NCBI GenBank assembly: GCA_038529355.1
Contig: JBCBDU010000007.1
Span: forward strand, 57,580-121,579
Direction of reading: 5' to 3'
Origin: CALBPI01 sp038529355
Lineage (GTDB): Bacteria > Pseudomonadota > Gammaproteobacteria > Steroidobacterales > Woeseiaceae
Length of the DNA: 64,000 bases
Both the position numbers and the translations under genes were made by a program. This document shows positions 34,832 through 44,185 of the stretch, piece after piece; positions within the stretch are counted from its first letter, which is position 1, and each line of letters starts with the position of its first letter. The notes below the pieces were generated by a model that was not told where the DNA came from, did no database searches, and worked only from the letters and a program-made list of their open reading frames with translations.

Positions 34832-36184
34832 GTGCCAGCAAGCGCGGGTGTGATCGGTCGGCTGCAGTCGCGCTTTGCGTGGCTGCGCGGCACCGTCATC
34901 ACCAACTTCTTCCTCGGGTTTTCCGGCGGTCTGCCGTTGCCGCTGGTCTATGCGACGATGTCGGTGTGGCTGGAGGAGGCCAACGTTGAGCGCGCGCAAA
35001 TTTCGGCGTTTGCATGGATTGGCCTCGCCTACGCGCTGAAGTTTTTGTGGGCGCCGCTGGTGGATTCGATGCGCTTGCCGCTGTTCACGCGCTGGCTCGG
35101 CCGCCGGCGCGGTTGGCTCGTGTTCAGCCAACTCGCCGTCGCTCTCTGCCTGCTGATTGTCTCGACACTGAATCCGGCGCTGAACATCGGCTTGTTTGCT
35201 GCGGTCGTGCTGTCCACCGCGCTGATGGCGGCGACGCAGGATGTCGTGATCGATGCTTATCGCGTTGAGTCTGACAGCGAGTCGATGCAAGGCGTGTTGG
35301 CGGCTGCCTATCAATACGGCTACCGCGTTGCATTGATCTTCAGTGGCGCTTTTGCGCTGTATGTTGCCGAGTGGACAAGCTGGACTGTGACGTACAAAGT
35401 CATGGCGTTGCTGATGAGCGTTGGCATCATCACCGTGTTGCTCAGTCCCGAACCGACGTCGATCACGCCACCGCGGGCATCGTCGTTGACCCAGTGGATC
35501 ACCGAAAGTGTGGTCAACCCGTTCGTCGAGTTCTTCCGTCGCGTGGGTTGGATGGCGCTGCCGATACTCGCCTACATTCTGTTCTATCGCACCAGCGATT
35601 ACGTGTTGGGCATTCTCGCCAATCCGTTCTATATCGATCTGGGTTTTAGCAAGTCCGACATCGCCAGCGTGGCCAAGGTCTACGGTCTGTTTGTGGCGTT
35701 GCTCGGCGTCGGTGCTGGTGGCATCGCCGTGTTGCGTCTGGGTATGTACCGCACATTGATTATCGCCAGTCTGTTGATTGCATCGACCAATTTGTTTTTC
35801 GTATTTCTGGCCGTTCAGGGGCCGGAAGTCTGGGCACTGGCCGTGACGATCAGCGGTGACAATTTTGCCCAGGGTTTTTCTGGTACGGCGCTGATTGCCT
35901 ATCTGTCCAGCCTCACCAACGCAAAGTTCACCGCGACCCAATACGCGCTGTTCAGCTCGCTCAGCGTCATCTCGGGTAAATTGGTGGCCGGTTTTTCTGG
36001 TCGTATCCAGACGTGGGAAGGTTGGCCGGTGATTTTCGATGCGCTGTTAACATCGCCCGCGCGCGACGCCGATTGGGCAGGCTGGATGGGTTTTTTCCTG
36101 TATGCGGCATTGTGCGGCGTTCCCTCGATTGTGCTCGCGGTGATCGTTGCGCTGCCACGCTTTCGGCCGCCGCCGCCACAATGA
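34832..36184 (+). CDS. AmpG-like MFS transporter (muropeptide permease type)
   Basis: A 450-residue, 12 to 14-helix major-facilitator protein. The first helix FFLGFSGGLPLPLVYATMSVWL, the loop YALKFLWAPLVD and ATQDVVIDAYRVE are typical of AmpG, which imports anhydro-muropeptides for cell-wall recycling. The GTG at 34832, one base after the exonuclease stop, is the most likely start; a TTG at 34808 inside the exonuclease gene is possible. No ampD or ampR neighbour is present, so a different substrate cannot be excluded. Confidence 0.87.
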   Translation: MPASAGVIGRLQSRFAWLRGTVITNFFLGFSGGLPLPLVYATMSVWLEEANVERAQISAFAWIGLAYALKFLWAPLVDSMRLPLFTRWLGRRRGWLVFSQLAVALCLLIVSTLNPALNIGLFAAVVLSTALMAATQDVVIDAYRVESDSESMQGVLAAAYQYGYRVALIFSGAFALYVAEWTSWTVTYKVMALLMSVGIITVLLSPEPTSITPPRASSLTQWITESVVNPFVEFFRRVGWMALPILAYILFYRTSDYVLGILANPFYIDLGFSKSDIASVAKVYGLFVALLGVGAGGIAVLRLGMYRTLIIASLLIASTNLFFVFLAVQGPEVWALAVTISGDNFAQGFSGTALIAYLSSLTNAKFTATQYALFSSLSVISGKLVAGFSGRIQTWEGWPVIFDALLTSPARDADWAGWMGFFLYAALCGVPSIVLAVIVALPRFRPPPPQ

Positions 36185-36249
36185 GTGGTGTTGGCGCGTC
36201 GGCAGGCCTATACTCGCGCGCCTGTTAACCGTTTGCCTGACTTGCTGCC

Positions 36250-36873
36250 ATGCTTGAGCAACTGATTCGCCATTTCGTTGTGCTGTTTGTCGTGATCGAG
36301 CCGATCACGCTGGTGCCGATTTTCGGCGCGCTGACGCGCGGCGGCGATGCCGTTTATCGCCGCAAAATGGCGATCAAGTCAGTGGTTATCGCCGCCGGCA
36401 TTTTCTGGGTGTTCGCGCTACTCGGGCAACCGCTGCTTGAAACACTGGGCATCTCGGTCGCATCGTTCAAGGTCGCTGGTGGGATTTTGCTGTTCCTGAT
36501 GGCCGTCGACATGGTGTTTGCACGCCAGTCGGGCTTGCGCTCGACAACGGTGCGCGAGCAGGACGAGGCGCGCTATCGTGAAGACGTGTCGGTGTTCCCG
36601 CTGGCGTTTCCGTTGCTGGCAGGACCTGGTGCGCTGGCCACGCTGCTACTGTTGCTCGTCGAGATGGAGAACAACTGGACCGAGTTCTTTGGTCTGATGG
36701 CAATGGCGATGCTTGTGCTGCTGATCGGCCTGGTCTTGATGTTGCTGACGACGCCGGTCATGCGACTGCTTGGTGAGACTGGCGCCAATGTAGTCAGTCG
36801 TCTGCTCGGCGTTGTGTTGGTTGCGTTGGCAGTGCAATACGTCGTCGACGGCATCATCACGCTGTTCTTCTAG
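36250..36873 (+). CDS. MarC-family integral membrane protein
   Basis: A 207-residue protein with six predicted helices and the MarC/UPF0056 hallmarks (HFVVLFVVIEPITLVPIF at the start; FPLAFPLLAGPGAL in the middle). The function of the family is not established; an early link to multiple antibiotic resistance was not upheld. It meets the convergent trmB end to end with a four-base overlap. Confidence 0.9.
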   Translation: MLEQLIRHFVVLFVVIEPITLVPIFGALTRGGDAVYRRKMAIKSVVIAAGIFWVFALLGQPLLETLGISVASFKVAGGILLFLMAVDMVFARQSGLRSTTVREQDEARYREDVSVFPLAFPLLAGPGALATLLLLLVEMENNWTEFFGLMAMAMLVLLIGLVLMLLTTPVMRLLGETGANVVSRLLGVVLVALAVQYVVDGIITLFF

Positions 36874-37553
36874 TCGCGCCTCGCAAATTTCCAATCGACG
36901 ATGCTGTGGCCGAGGTTGAGCCCGCGGCGCTCGAATTTGGTGCCGGGCCGTTCAAGCGGTTGACTGCCATCGTGGTGTACGCGCTGCACGCAGGCCCAGC
37001 GTTCATCGGCCGCCATGACCTCATCAATGTGTTCGGCGTACGGCGCCCAATCGGTGGCGATATGCAGCGTGCCGTCATCGCACAGCACCCGCATCGCAAG
37101 GTCGAGAAATTTCGGCGCCAGAATGCGCCGCTTGTGATGGCGTTTCTTCGGCCACGGATCCGGGAAATATAAATTGAGTCGGGTGACGCTGGCGGCGCGC
37201 AGCTGCTCGCGCATCACTTCAATGGCGTCGTGGCGAATGATGCGAAAGTGCGCCAGCTCATGCTTGTCGGCCATCAGCAGACAATGCCCGACACCGGGCT
37301 CATGCACTTCGATGCCCAGCACGTTCCAGTCGGGCATCTGGTTGGCCAGCTCTACGAGGCTGTCGCCGTTGCCAAAGCCGATTTCCATTAGCAGCGGTGC
37401 TTCGCGACCAAACCAGTCACTGGCATCGCATGGCGCAGGTTCGAAAGGAATCACGTAGCGCGGCGCAAGATCCGTCAACGCGCTGCGCTGCGCAGGAGTG
37501 AGTCGCCCCGGTCGCTGCACGAAGCTTTTGATCTCGCGATGCTTGTCGTTCAC
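36870..37553 (-). CDS. trmB: tRNA (guanine-N7-)-methyltransferase
   Basis: A 227-residue enzyme making m7G46 in tRNA. Seen: REIKSFVQRPGRLTPAQ at the start, SAM motif MEIGFGNGDSLVELA, and NLYFPDPWPKKRHHKRR, the signature of the family. The GTG at 37553, four bases after the stop of the GGDEF/EAL gene, is chosen because it begins the conserved part. The two minus-strand genes are probably co-transcribed. Confidence 0.94.
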   Translation of the reverse strand: MNDKHREIKSFVQRPGRLTPAQRSALTDLAPRYVIPFEPAPCDASDWFGREAPLLMEIGFGNGDSLVELANQMPDWNVLGIEVHEPGVGHCLLMADKHELAHFRIIRHDAIEVMREQLRAASVTRLNLYFPDPWPKKRHHKRRILAPKFLDLAMRVLCDDGTLHIATDWAPYAEHIDEVMAADERWACVQRVHHDGSQPLERPGTKFERRGLNLGHSIVDWKFARRD

Positions 37554-37557
37554 AACG

Positions 37558-39696
37558 TCAGGCGGCGGAGCTTGCGTCGACCAGCGAATCGCCAAGCGAT
37601 TCGGATAGCAACAAGGCGCCAACCTGCTCATTGTTCATCGGTCGCGAGATGTAAAATCCTTGCGCGATCGTGCAGCGCGACTGGCGCAGAAATTCAAGTT
37701 GCTCGGCGGTCTCGACGCCTTCTGCCGCAACCTCGATATCGAGCCCATCGGCCATCGCGATGGCAGCGCGCACGATACGCTGGTGCGTCTCGTTATCGGT
37801 GACGTCACGGATCAGCGATTGGTGCAGCACGAAAGCGCTGATCACCGAGTTGTCCAGATTGGCGAAGGACACGTCGTGCGTGCCGAAGTGGTCGAGGCAA
37901 ATGCGCACGCCTAGTTTGCGCAGCGCTTTGAGCGTTTTGACTTCGCGCGGTCGCTGCAGGCTGTGCACGCCATCACCGAGTTCGAATTCGATGCAGCCCG
38001 GGTCCAGATGATAATCGGCAAGGCACTGCGCAACGTCTTTGACCAGCTGCTCGTTGGTCAGCTGCATCGGTGAGAGGTTGATCGACACCGTCAGGTCCGG
38101 TGCCTGGTAGCGTTGCTGCCACGCGTGCAGCTGCGCACATACCGAGCGAATGATCCACTGGCCGACCGAATGAATCAGTCCGGTGGATTCGAGCAGCGAC
38201 AAAAAGCGCGCCGGCGGCAGCATGCCGAAGCGCGGATGTTGCCAGCGCAACAGCGTCTCCAGACCCATCAACCGGCCATTGGCTAGATTGACCCGCGGCT
38301 GATAGCGCAGCGTCAGCTCGCGCCGCAGCAACGCGTGTCGCAACCCGACCTCGAGCTCGGCCGTCTGGTCGTCAAAGCCATGATTGCCTTGCGCGTAAAA
38401 CTGCAAACGTCCGCCACCGGCGTTCTTGGCCTGGTCGACAGCGCTGTTCGCCGCATCGATCAGCGTGCCGGCATCGTCGCCCGCCTCTGGGTACAGTGCG
38501 ATACCGACGCTGGCCGAGATGTAGATTTCGTTGTCTTCGCACGTGAAGCGTTGCGCCATGCCGCGGATGATTTTCTGTGCAGCGGCGACGGCGTCACGCG
38601 GACCGCGCAGGTTCTCGACGGTCACGACGAACTTGTCGTCGCCCCAGCGCGCCAGCAAATCACCTTGCCGCAGCAATTGCTGCAAGCGCGTTGCCGTACG
38701 TTTCAATAACGCGTCACCAACATCGTGGCCGAGCGAGTCATTGACGGCGCGGAACCGGTCTAGATCAACGAACAGCAGCCCGAGTGTGCGCTGCGAGCGC
38801 TCGGCGCGGGCAATGCCTTGTTGCAGCTGTTGCTTGAACAGGCGGCGGTTTGCGACACCGGTCAGCGGGTCATACATCGACAGACGTTTGGCTTCACGCT
38901 CCTTGCCGAACTGCTCGGTGATGTCGCGAAAGGTGACGAGGCTGCCACAACGCTTGCCGTGGCGATCACGCAGCGGTCTGGCGCTGAGCGCAAACACGCT
39001 GTGCTCGCCACTGGCGCTGCGATGAATATAGTGCGAGTCGGTGAACATCTCACCGTGGCCGGCGCGCATCAGCGGGCGATCCATTTCCGGCAGCGCGCTG
39101 CCATCGCTCGCCGCGTGCGCACAGAACGATGCCGTCCAGCGATCGGACGGCAACACGCTGCGCCCGAGTCCCAGCAGCCGGCGTGCTGCCGGGTTCATTG
39201 TGACCACGCGACCGTCGACGTTGGTCAGCAGCACGCCATCACTGACGCTCTCGATAAGGGCATAGGCTGCATTGTGATGGCCGGTCAGTGCATCGTTCAA
39301 CGCGTGCAGATCGCGGCAGTGCAGCAGGGCCTGACGTAAGCCGCCGGCGGTCGACTGCTCGCTGGTCAGGTAGCAGCCGGCGCCTTGCGAGACGGCACGA
39401 ATGCCGCGCTGCTCGCGCTCGCCGCTGGTCAGCGCAACGACTGGCACCTGGATGTTAGCCAGCAGCGCTTTGTCGTCGTAGCGCTCGGCACTGGATTCGG
39501 TGATACCCACATCGAGCAGGACGATGTGCGGCTGGTGCGACGCCAGATGCTCAGCGAGCAGGGTGTCGTCGGTGATCTCGTAGATGTCGCTGACTTCGGG
39601 CAGTGTCGCCAACGCCCGCAACGCGGATCGCGCCGGTACGGAAGTCTCGCCAAGATACAACACGCGCAGTTGCGGTTCGCTATCCAGATCAATCAT
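37558..39696 (-). CDS. Receiver-like/PAS/GGDEF/EAL protein with degenerate active sites
   Basis: A 712-residue multi-domain protein: a receiver-like domain (about 1-125), a PAS domain (about 145-265), a GGDEF domain (about 275-435) and an EAL domain (about 455-695). The diguanylate-cyclase motif reads GDDKF (residues 352-356), so the key Gly is Asp and the catalytic Glu is Lys, predicting no synthesis of c-di-GMP. The EAL domain keeps the first Glu (ETL) and NLSP, but DDFG reads LDHFG and the usual KID lysine is absent, so phosphodiesterase activity is doubtful. It may act as a c-di-GMP sensor. Upstream of trmB in one unit. Confidence 0.9.
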   Translation of the reverse strand: MIDLDSEPQLRVLYLGETSVPARSALRALATLPEVSDIYEITDDTLLAEHLASHQPHIVLLDVGITESSAERYDDKALLANIQVPVVALTSGEREQRGIRAVSQGAGCYLTSEQSTAGGLRQALLHCRDLHALNDALTGHHNAAYALIESVSDGVLLTNVDGRVVTMNPAARRLLGLGRSVLPSDRWTASFCAHAASDGSALPEMDRPLMRAGHGEMFTDSHYIHRSASGEHSVFALSARPLRDRHGKRCGSLVTFRDITEQFGKEREAKRLSMYDPLTGVANRRLFKQQLQQGIARAERSQRTLGLLFVDLDRFRAVNDSLGHDVGDALLKRTATRLQQLLRQGDLLARWGDDKFVVTVENLRGPRDAVAAAQKIIRGMAQRFTCEDNEIYISASVGIALYPEAGDDAGTLIDAANSAVDQAKNAGGGRLQFYAQGNHGFDDQTAELEVGLRHALLRRELTLRYQPRVNLANGRLMGLETLLRWQHPRFGMLPPARFLSLLESTGLIHSVGQWIIRSVCAQLHAWQQRYQAPDLTVSINLSPMQLTNEQLVKDVAQCLADYHLDPGCIEFELGDGVHSLQRPREVKTLKALRKLGVRICLDHFGTHDVSFANLDNSVISAFVLHQSLIRDVTDNETHQRIVRAAIAMADGLDIEVAAEGVETAEQLEFLRQSRCTIAQGFYISRPMNNEQVGALLLSESLGDSLVDASSAA

Positions 39697-39880
39697 GGGT
39701 CGAAAAACGAGCTCTGAAGGTCATTATTCTTATTGTCCTAGCGGGTTTGGACGATGATAGCAGAACTTGCCGCGAAATGAGTTTTTGCCGCGGCCGCTAA
39801 ACCGTTTGTCGTGCAGCTGCGTCCAACTAACAAATATCAAGAAAACGACTGAGCCACACCGGTGGCGTTGAGGATCAGAT

Positions 39881-40447
39881 ATGCTGCTCTCGATGAGCAA
39901 TGCGGCGACACAAAAAGCGGATGTGCAGGCCATTCGCAGCGGTGCCAAGGATTATGTGGCTCGTGCAACAGCCGGCGATACTCGGGCTTACGAGCATTTG
40001 TATCGCGCGCACTGCGGACAGATATATGCGCTGTGTTTGCGCATGACCGCAAATGCGGCGGAAGCGGAGGACGCTACACAGGATGCGTTCATCCAGGCAT
40101 GGAGCAAGCTTGCGACGTTTCGTGGTGACAGCGCGTTTTCGAGCTGGCTACACCGGATTGCCGTCAACGTGGTGCTGACGCAGATGCGCAAGCGCAAGCG
40201 TGAGGCACAAAAAATGGCGTTAGTGGTGCCGGATGAGGCACCCGACACGCAAACCGCGCACGATATGCCCGATATTGAACGGGCGATCGCGGCGTTGCCG
40301 GAGCGGGCGCGACAGGTATTCGTGCTGGCCGGCGTTTACGGCTACACGCACGAGCAGGTGGCCACGACTTTGGATGTTGCCGTTGGTACGTGCAAAGCGC
40401 ATTTGCACAGAGCGCGGCAAATGCTGCAGGAACATTTGGATACTTAA
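39881..40447 (+). CDS. ECF-type RNA polymerase sigma factor
   Basis: A 188-residue sigma factor with region 2 (AYEHLYRAHCGQIYALCLR, then DATQDAFIQAW and FRGDSAFSSWLHRIAVN) and region 4 (LPERARQVFVLAGVYGYTHEQVA). This is the RpoE-like ECF architecture. GAGG precedes the ATG. It is followed after three bases by a membrane-anchored anti-sigma-like gene and a DUF4097 protein, forming an envelope-stress operon. Confidence 0.93.
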   Translation: MLLSMSNAATQKADVQAIRSGAKDYVARATAGDTRAYEHLYRAHCGQIYALCLRMTANAAEAEDATQDAFIQAWSKLATFRGDSAFSSWLHRIAVNVVLTQMRKRKREAQKMALVVPDEAPDTQTAHDMPDIERAIAALPERARQVFVLAGVYGYTHEQVATTLDVAVGTCKAHLHRARQMLQEHLDT

Positions 40448-40450
40448 GAG

Positions 40451-40990
40451 ATGAACGAACAAAAGACCAACATTGATGCCTTGCTGGATTCGCTGGACGA
40501 GCGCATTGAGCCGTCACGCGATCTGTGGCCGGGCATCGAGGCGCAGTTGCCACAGCGTGGCAGTGGCGGCGGATTCTGGCAGTGGCGCGTGGCCGCCAGT
40601 GTGATGCTGACAGCCATCATGATCGGCGCACTCGGCGTGCCGCGCGGCGATCTGCCCAATACAGTGGCGACGCTCGAAATACCCACACGCGATGCTGAGG
40701 CATTGCGCTTTGCCGGGTTTGATGCGCAGTTCGTGCAAGTGCGCGAGCAGTCTCTGGATCGGCTTGCTGATCAGTTGGGCACGTTGCCGCCGGGCACGCA
40801 GGGCGTGATTTTGGGCAATCTGCAAATCATCCGCGATTCGATTGCCGACATTAACGAGGCGATCGAGCGCGAACCCAACAACGTTGAGTTGCGGCAGCTG
40901 CTGCAAATCGCCTATCGACAGGAATTTGCGATCGTGTCGACGGTGCACGGCAGTGCAGCGACGATCGAACAAATGGAGCCGGGAATATGA
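40451..40990 (+). CDS. Putative membrane-anchored anti-sigma factor
   Basis: A 179-residue protein with a cytoplasmic N terminus (1-45), one helix (about 46-63, RVAASVMLTAIMIGALGV) and an extracytoplasmic helical domain. This layout and its position directly after the ECF sigma gene point to an anti-sigma factor. It lacks the HxxxCxxC zinc motif, so it is not of the ZAS type. Its stop overlaps the next start as ATGA. Confidence 0.75.
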   Translation: MNEQKTNIDALLDSLDERIEPSRDLWPGIEAQLPQRGSGGGFWQWRVAASVMLTAIMIGALGVPRGDLPNTVATLEIPTRDAEALRFAGFDAQFVQVREQSLDRLADQLGTLPPGTQGVILGNLQIIRDSIADINEAIEREPNNVELRQLLQIAYRQEFAIVSTVHGSAATIEQMEPGI

Positions 40991-41877
40991 AAACAACAAC
41001 ACTCGCAATATCACTGGCAGCATTGCTGGCCGCGGCAGGCGCTGATGCCGGCGAGCGCATCAAGCGTACGCTTGAAACCGGCGAGCAGCCGGACGTACAC
41101 ATCATCAACGCCAAAGGCGATATCACCGTTGCCGGCCACGATAGCAGCCGCATCGAAATCGAGGCCGAGTTGGGCAAGAACGTGGATCGGCTCGATGTCG
41201 TTGAGCGCGGCAATCGCGTGACGATTGAAGTGGTGTACGAACGCGGCCGCTCGAGCAAGAAGAGTTACGCCGATCTCGAGATCCGCGTGCCGCGCCGGTC
41301 GGATCTGCAGGTTGAAGGCGTTGCATCCGACGTTGATGTGCAGGATGTGCAAGGCGCGCTGCGCATCGAGACGGTCAGCGGCGACATTGAAACGATGACG
41401 TTTGGCGGTGACGTCGAAATCTCTGCGGTCAGCGGCGACATTGACGTGGACGGTAACGACGCAACGGGCGACGCATCGATCCACACCGTTAGCGGCGATC
41501 TGGACATCAACGGTCTTGCCGGTGCTCTGAAAGCCTGGACCGTCAGCGGTGACATTGATGTTACCGATAGTGCGCTGGACAAATTCAAGGCGAACTCGAC
41601 GTCTGGTGATGTCTACGTCATCAACGCACTGACCGCTGATGCGTATATCAAGGCCGAGACGGTCAGCGGTGAGGTGGACATTCATCTGGCTGGCGCCTGG
41701 TCGGGTCGCATCGACATCAAAACGCTGAACGGCGGTATCAATAACTGCTTCGGCCCGAAGCCGCAGCGTACCAGTCGCTATGGCCCCGGTCGGACACTAT
41801 CGTTCGATCAGGGAACCGGAGGCGCGCGCGCCGAGATCGATACGCTCAGTGGGGATGTAGACATCTGCTTCGACTGA
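40987..41877 (+). CDS. Exported DUF4097 beta-repeat protein
   Basis: A 296-residue protein with a signal peptide (about 1-21, ending ADA) and a regular beta-helix-like domain. The repeat is visible as recurring TVSGDI/AVSGDI/TSGDV units about 20 residues apart between about 115 and 240. DUF4097 domains often follow ECF sigma/anti-sigma pairs, and this may be the sensor or effector of that system. A strong terminator follows. Confidence 0.83.
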   Translation: MKTTTLAISLAALLAAAGADAGERIKRTLETGEQPDVHIINAKGDITVAGHDSSRIEIEAELGKNVDRLDVVERGNRVTIEVVYERGRSSKKSYADLEIRVPRRSDLQVEGVASDVDVQDVQGALRIETVSGDIETMTFGGDVEISAVSGDIDVDGNDATGDASIHTVSGDLDINGLAGALKAWTVSGDIDVTDSALDKFKANSTSGDVYVINALTADAYIKAETVSGEVDIHLAGAWSGRIDIKTLNGGINNCFGPKPQRTSRYGPGRTLSFDQGTGGARAEIDTLSGDVDICFD

Positions 41878-41897
41878 GTGGCTAAGACGTACCCGCT

Positions 41898-41931
41898 AGC
41901 CCCGCCCGGTCACGTGCGGGGCTTTTTTTTT
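41898..41931 (+). terminator. Rho-independent terminator of the ECF sigma operon
   Basis: AGCCCCGC (41898-41905) pairs with GCGGGGCT (41916-41923), with a ten-base loop and a run of nine T. Confidence 0.93.
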
Positions 41932-42022
41932 GCGCGGGATTTTCCTGGCGCCGAATGGCGACACTGCGTCGAAACTTCGTCAGCATTCTGTCACGAGAAC
42001 TTTTCGACTCTTTGTTACCCTA

Positions 42023-44185
42023 ATGGACATGAGCAAACTAATTAAGTGGCTGCTGATTGCAGTCAGTGTCGTTGTTGTTGCTGTCATCGCGCTGGTGGCT
42101 GCTGTTGTGCTGTTGTTTGACCCGGATGACTACCGGGACGAACTGGCGGCTGCGCTGACCAAGGCGACCGGGCGTACGGTGACCGTCGAAGGTCCGTTGT
42201 CATTGAAGCTGTTCCCATGGCTAGCCATCGACACCGGCAGCATCAGTGTTGCGAATGCCCCAGCGTTCGGCGATGAACCGATGCTGTCGCTGACGCGCGC
42301 CAGCGCCGCCGTCAAGATCGCGCCGCTGCTGTCGCGCCGCATTGAGGTTGGCAATGTGACGGTCAGCGGTCTGACCGCGAATCTTGCGGTGCGCGGCGAT
42401 GGCGTGACCAGTTGGGACGACATTGTTGAGCGATTGGGCGCGGATTCACAAAGCGCAGAAGACTCAGGCCCTGAAGCGGCGACCGGTCTGGACATCTCCA
42501 TTGCCGGCATTGATCTTGTTGACGCGCAAGTGCGTTATGCAGACAACGGCAGTGGCGCAGTCTATACGCTCAGCGACGTTAACTTGTCGGCCGACAGCGT
42601 TGATCTCGAGGCACCGATTCCGCTGCGCGGCAACCTTGCGTTCGAGGCGCAGGCCGAGGCGATTAGTGGCGCGGTCGAGTTCACAACCATTGCAACGATC
42701 GGCGACGATGTGTCGTTCGCCGAGGTCTCGCTGAATGGCAATGTCGCCGGCGAGCCGTTTGCCGGTGAGCAGTCATTCACACTGGGCAGCGAGCTGGTTG
42801 CGATGAACTCGGCGCAGAACACGCTGGACGTTAACGCCGGCCAGTTCACGTTTGGTCCGCTGACTGGCGCATTCGATCTGGGCGGCAGCGGTCCCGCCGA
42901 TCCATTGGCTTTGCGTGGTCGACTGAAGCTTGAGCCGTTTGTTGTGCGCGAGCTGACCGATGCGTTGAAGATCGACCCGATTGAAACGGCGGATGCTACG
43001 GTGCTGCAAACCGTCAGCATTGACGGCGCGCTGGCGATCACGTTCGAGTCGGCAGCATTCAGCGACATCGTCGCGGTCGTTGATGACACGCGTATCGAGG
43101 GTGCGTTCGCGATCACGAACTTTGCCAGTGGTCGCATGATGTTTCAGCTGGTTGGCGACGAGATCAATCTGGATCGCTACCTACCGCCAGCGGAGGATGC
43201 CGAGATTGCCGCTGATGCGTCAGATGCTCTGGCCGAGACGGCGCTGCCTGTTGATCTGCTTCGCGGCCTGAATGCTGAGGGCACGTTGCAATTTGGTCGT
43301 CTGACACTCGGTGACTTACCGTTTAGCAGTCTCAAGCTTGGTTTGAAGGTGGCGGATTCGAAAGCGCGACTCGCGCCGATCAAGGCGACCGTGTTGAACG
43401 GTGCCTACGAAGGCGATGTGCGCATTGATGCATCCGGCAAGCAGCCAACGCTGTCGCTGAACGAGCGCGTGTCCGGCCTGGACATGGGGGCGCTGGCATC
43501 ACAGCTGTTTGAGCGCGACAACATCGAGGGCACGTTTGCCGGCCAGTTCCAGTTGGGTGGTGTTGGCGAGACGCTGGCCGACATTCGCAGCTCGTTAAAT
43601 GGCGATGTCAGTTTTGCGCTGACCGATGCGGTGCTGACGGGCACGGATGTGTGGTACGAGATTCGACGGGCGCGCGCATTGTTCAAGCGCGAAACACCGC
43701 CGCCCGCACCGGCAGAGCCGGCAACGCGCATGACCAATCTGACTGGCACAGCCAAAGTCAGCAACGGTGTTGCGACCAACAATGATCTCTACGCGGAACT
43801 GCCGTTCTTGCAGTTCACCGGTGACGGCACGGTGAACCTTGCCGATGCGACGGTGAATTACGGTCTCGACGCGCGCGTGCTGGAGCGCCCCGAGTTTCTG
43901 ACCGACGCCAGCGCTGAGGAATTGGATGCCTACACCGAGGCTGTGATTCCGTTGAAGATCACCGGTGAGTTGGCCGCACCGAAGATCGCGCCGGACATCG
44001 AAGGCATGGCGCGCGCTGCGGCCAAGGAAAAGATCGATGCCGAGAAGGATCGTCTGAAGCGCCGTCTGCTCGACAAGCTCATCGATGGTGACGAAGCCGA
44101 AGCCGGTGAGGAAGGCGAAGAGGAAGAAGAGGGCGATATCGAAGACGAGCTGAAGAAGCGCCTGAAGGATTTATTCGGTGGCTAG
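42023..44185 (+). CDS. AsmA-family envelope protein
   Basis: A 720-residue protein anchored by one N-terminal helix (about 5-30). Next come the AsmA signature (YRDELAAALTKATGRTVTVEGPLSLKLFPWLAI) and a long beta-rich periplasmic body. The C-terminal AsmA_2 part (about 440-670) ends in a helix and a very acidic tail (about 690-710, mostly Glu). AsmA-like proteins are thought to bridge the periplasm and move phospholipids to the outer membrane. ATG at 42023 or 42029 are both possible; no clear ribosome site. Start of the asmA-START-mutY-yggX run. Confidence 0.88.
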   Translation: MDMSKLIKWLLIAVSVVVVAVIALVAAVVLLFDPDDYRDELAAALTKATGRTVTVEGPLSLKLFPWLAIDTGSISVANAPAFGDEPMLSLTRASAAVKIAPLLSRRIEVGNVTVSGLTANLAVRGDGVTSWDDIVERLGADSQSAEDSGPEAATGLDISIAGIDLVDAQVRYADNGSGAVYTLSDVNLSADSVDLEAPIPLRGNLAFEAQAEAISGAVEFTTIATIGDDVSFAEVSLNGNVAGEPFAGEQSFTLGSELVAMNSAQNTLDVNAGQFTFGPLTGAFDLGGSGPADPLALRGRLKLEPFVVRELTDALKIDPIETADATVLQTVSIDGALAITFESAAFSDIVAVVDDTRIEGAFAITNFASGRMMFQLVGDEINLDRYLPPAEDAEIAADASDALAETALPVDLLRGLNAEGTLQFGRLTLGDLPFSSLKLGLKVADSKARLAPIKATVLNGAYEGDVRIDASGKQPTLSLNERVSGLDMGALASQLFERDNIEGTFAGQFQLGGVGETLADIRSSLNGDVSFALTDAVLTGTDVWYEIRRARALFKRETPPPAPAEPATRMTNLTGTAKVSNGVATNNDLYAELPFLQFTGDGTVNLADATVNYGLDARVLERPEFLTDASAEELDAYTEAVIPLKITGELAAPKIAPDIEGMARAAAKEKIDAEKDRLKRRLLDKLIDGDEAEAGEEGEEEEEGDIEDELKKRLKDLFGG

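Noticed and set aside
34820..35941. 373-codon frame antisense to the AmpG-like gene
   Set aside because: The reading is Arg/Gln/His-rich as expected for the reverse of a membrane protein; the plus-strand transporter is clear.
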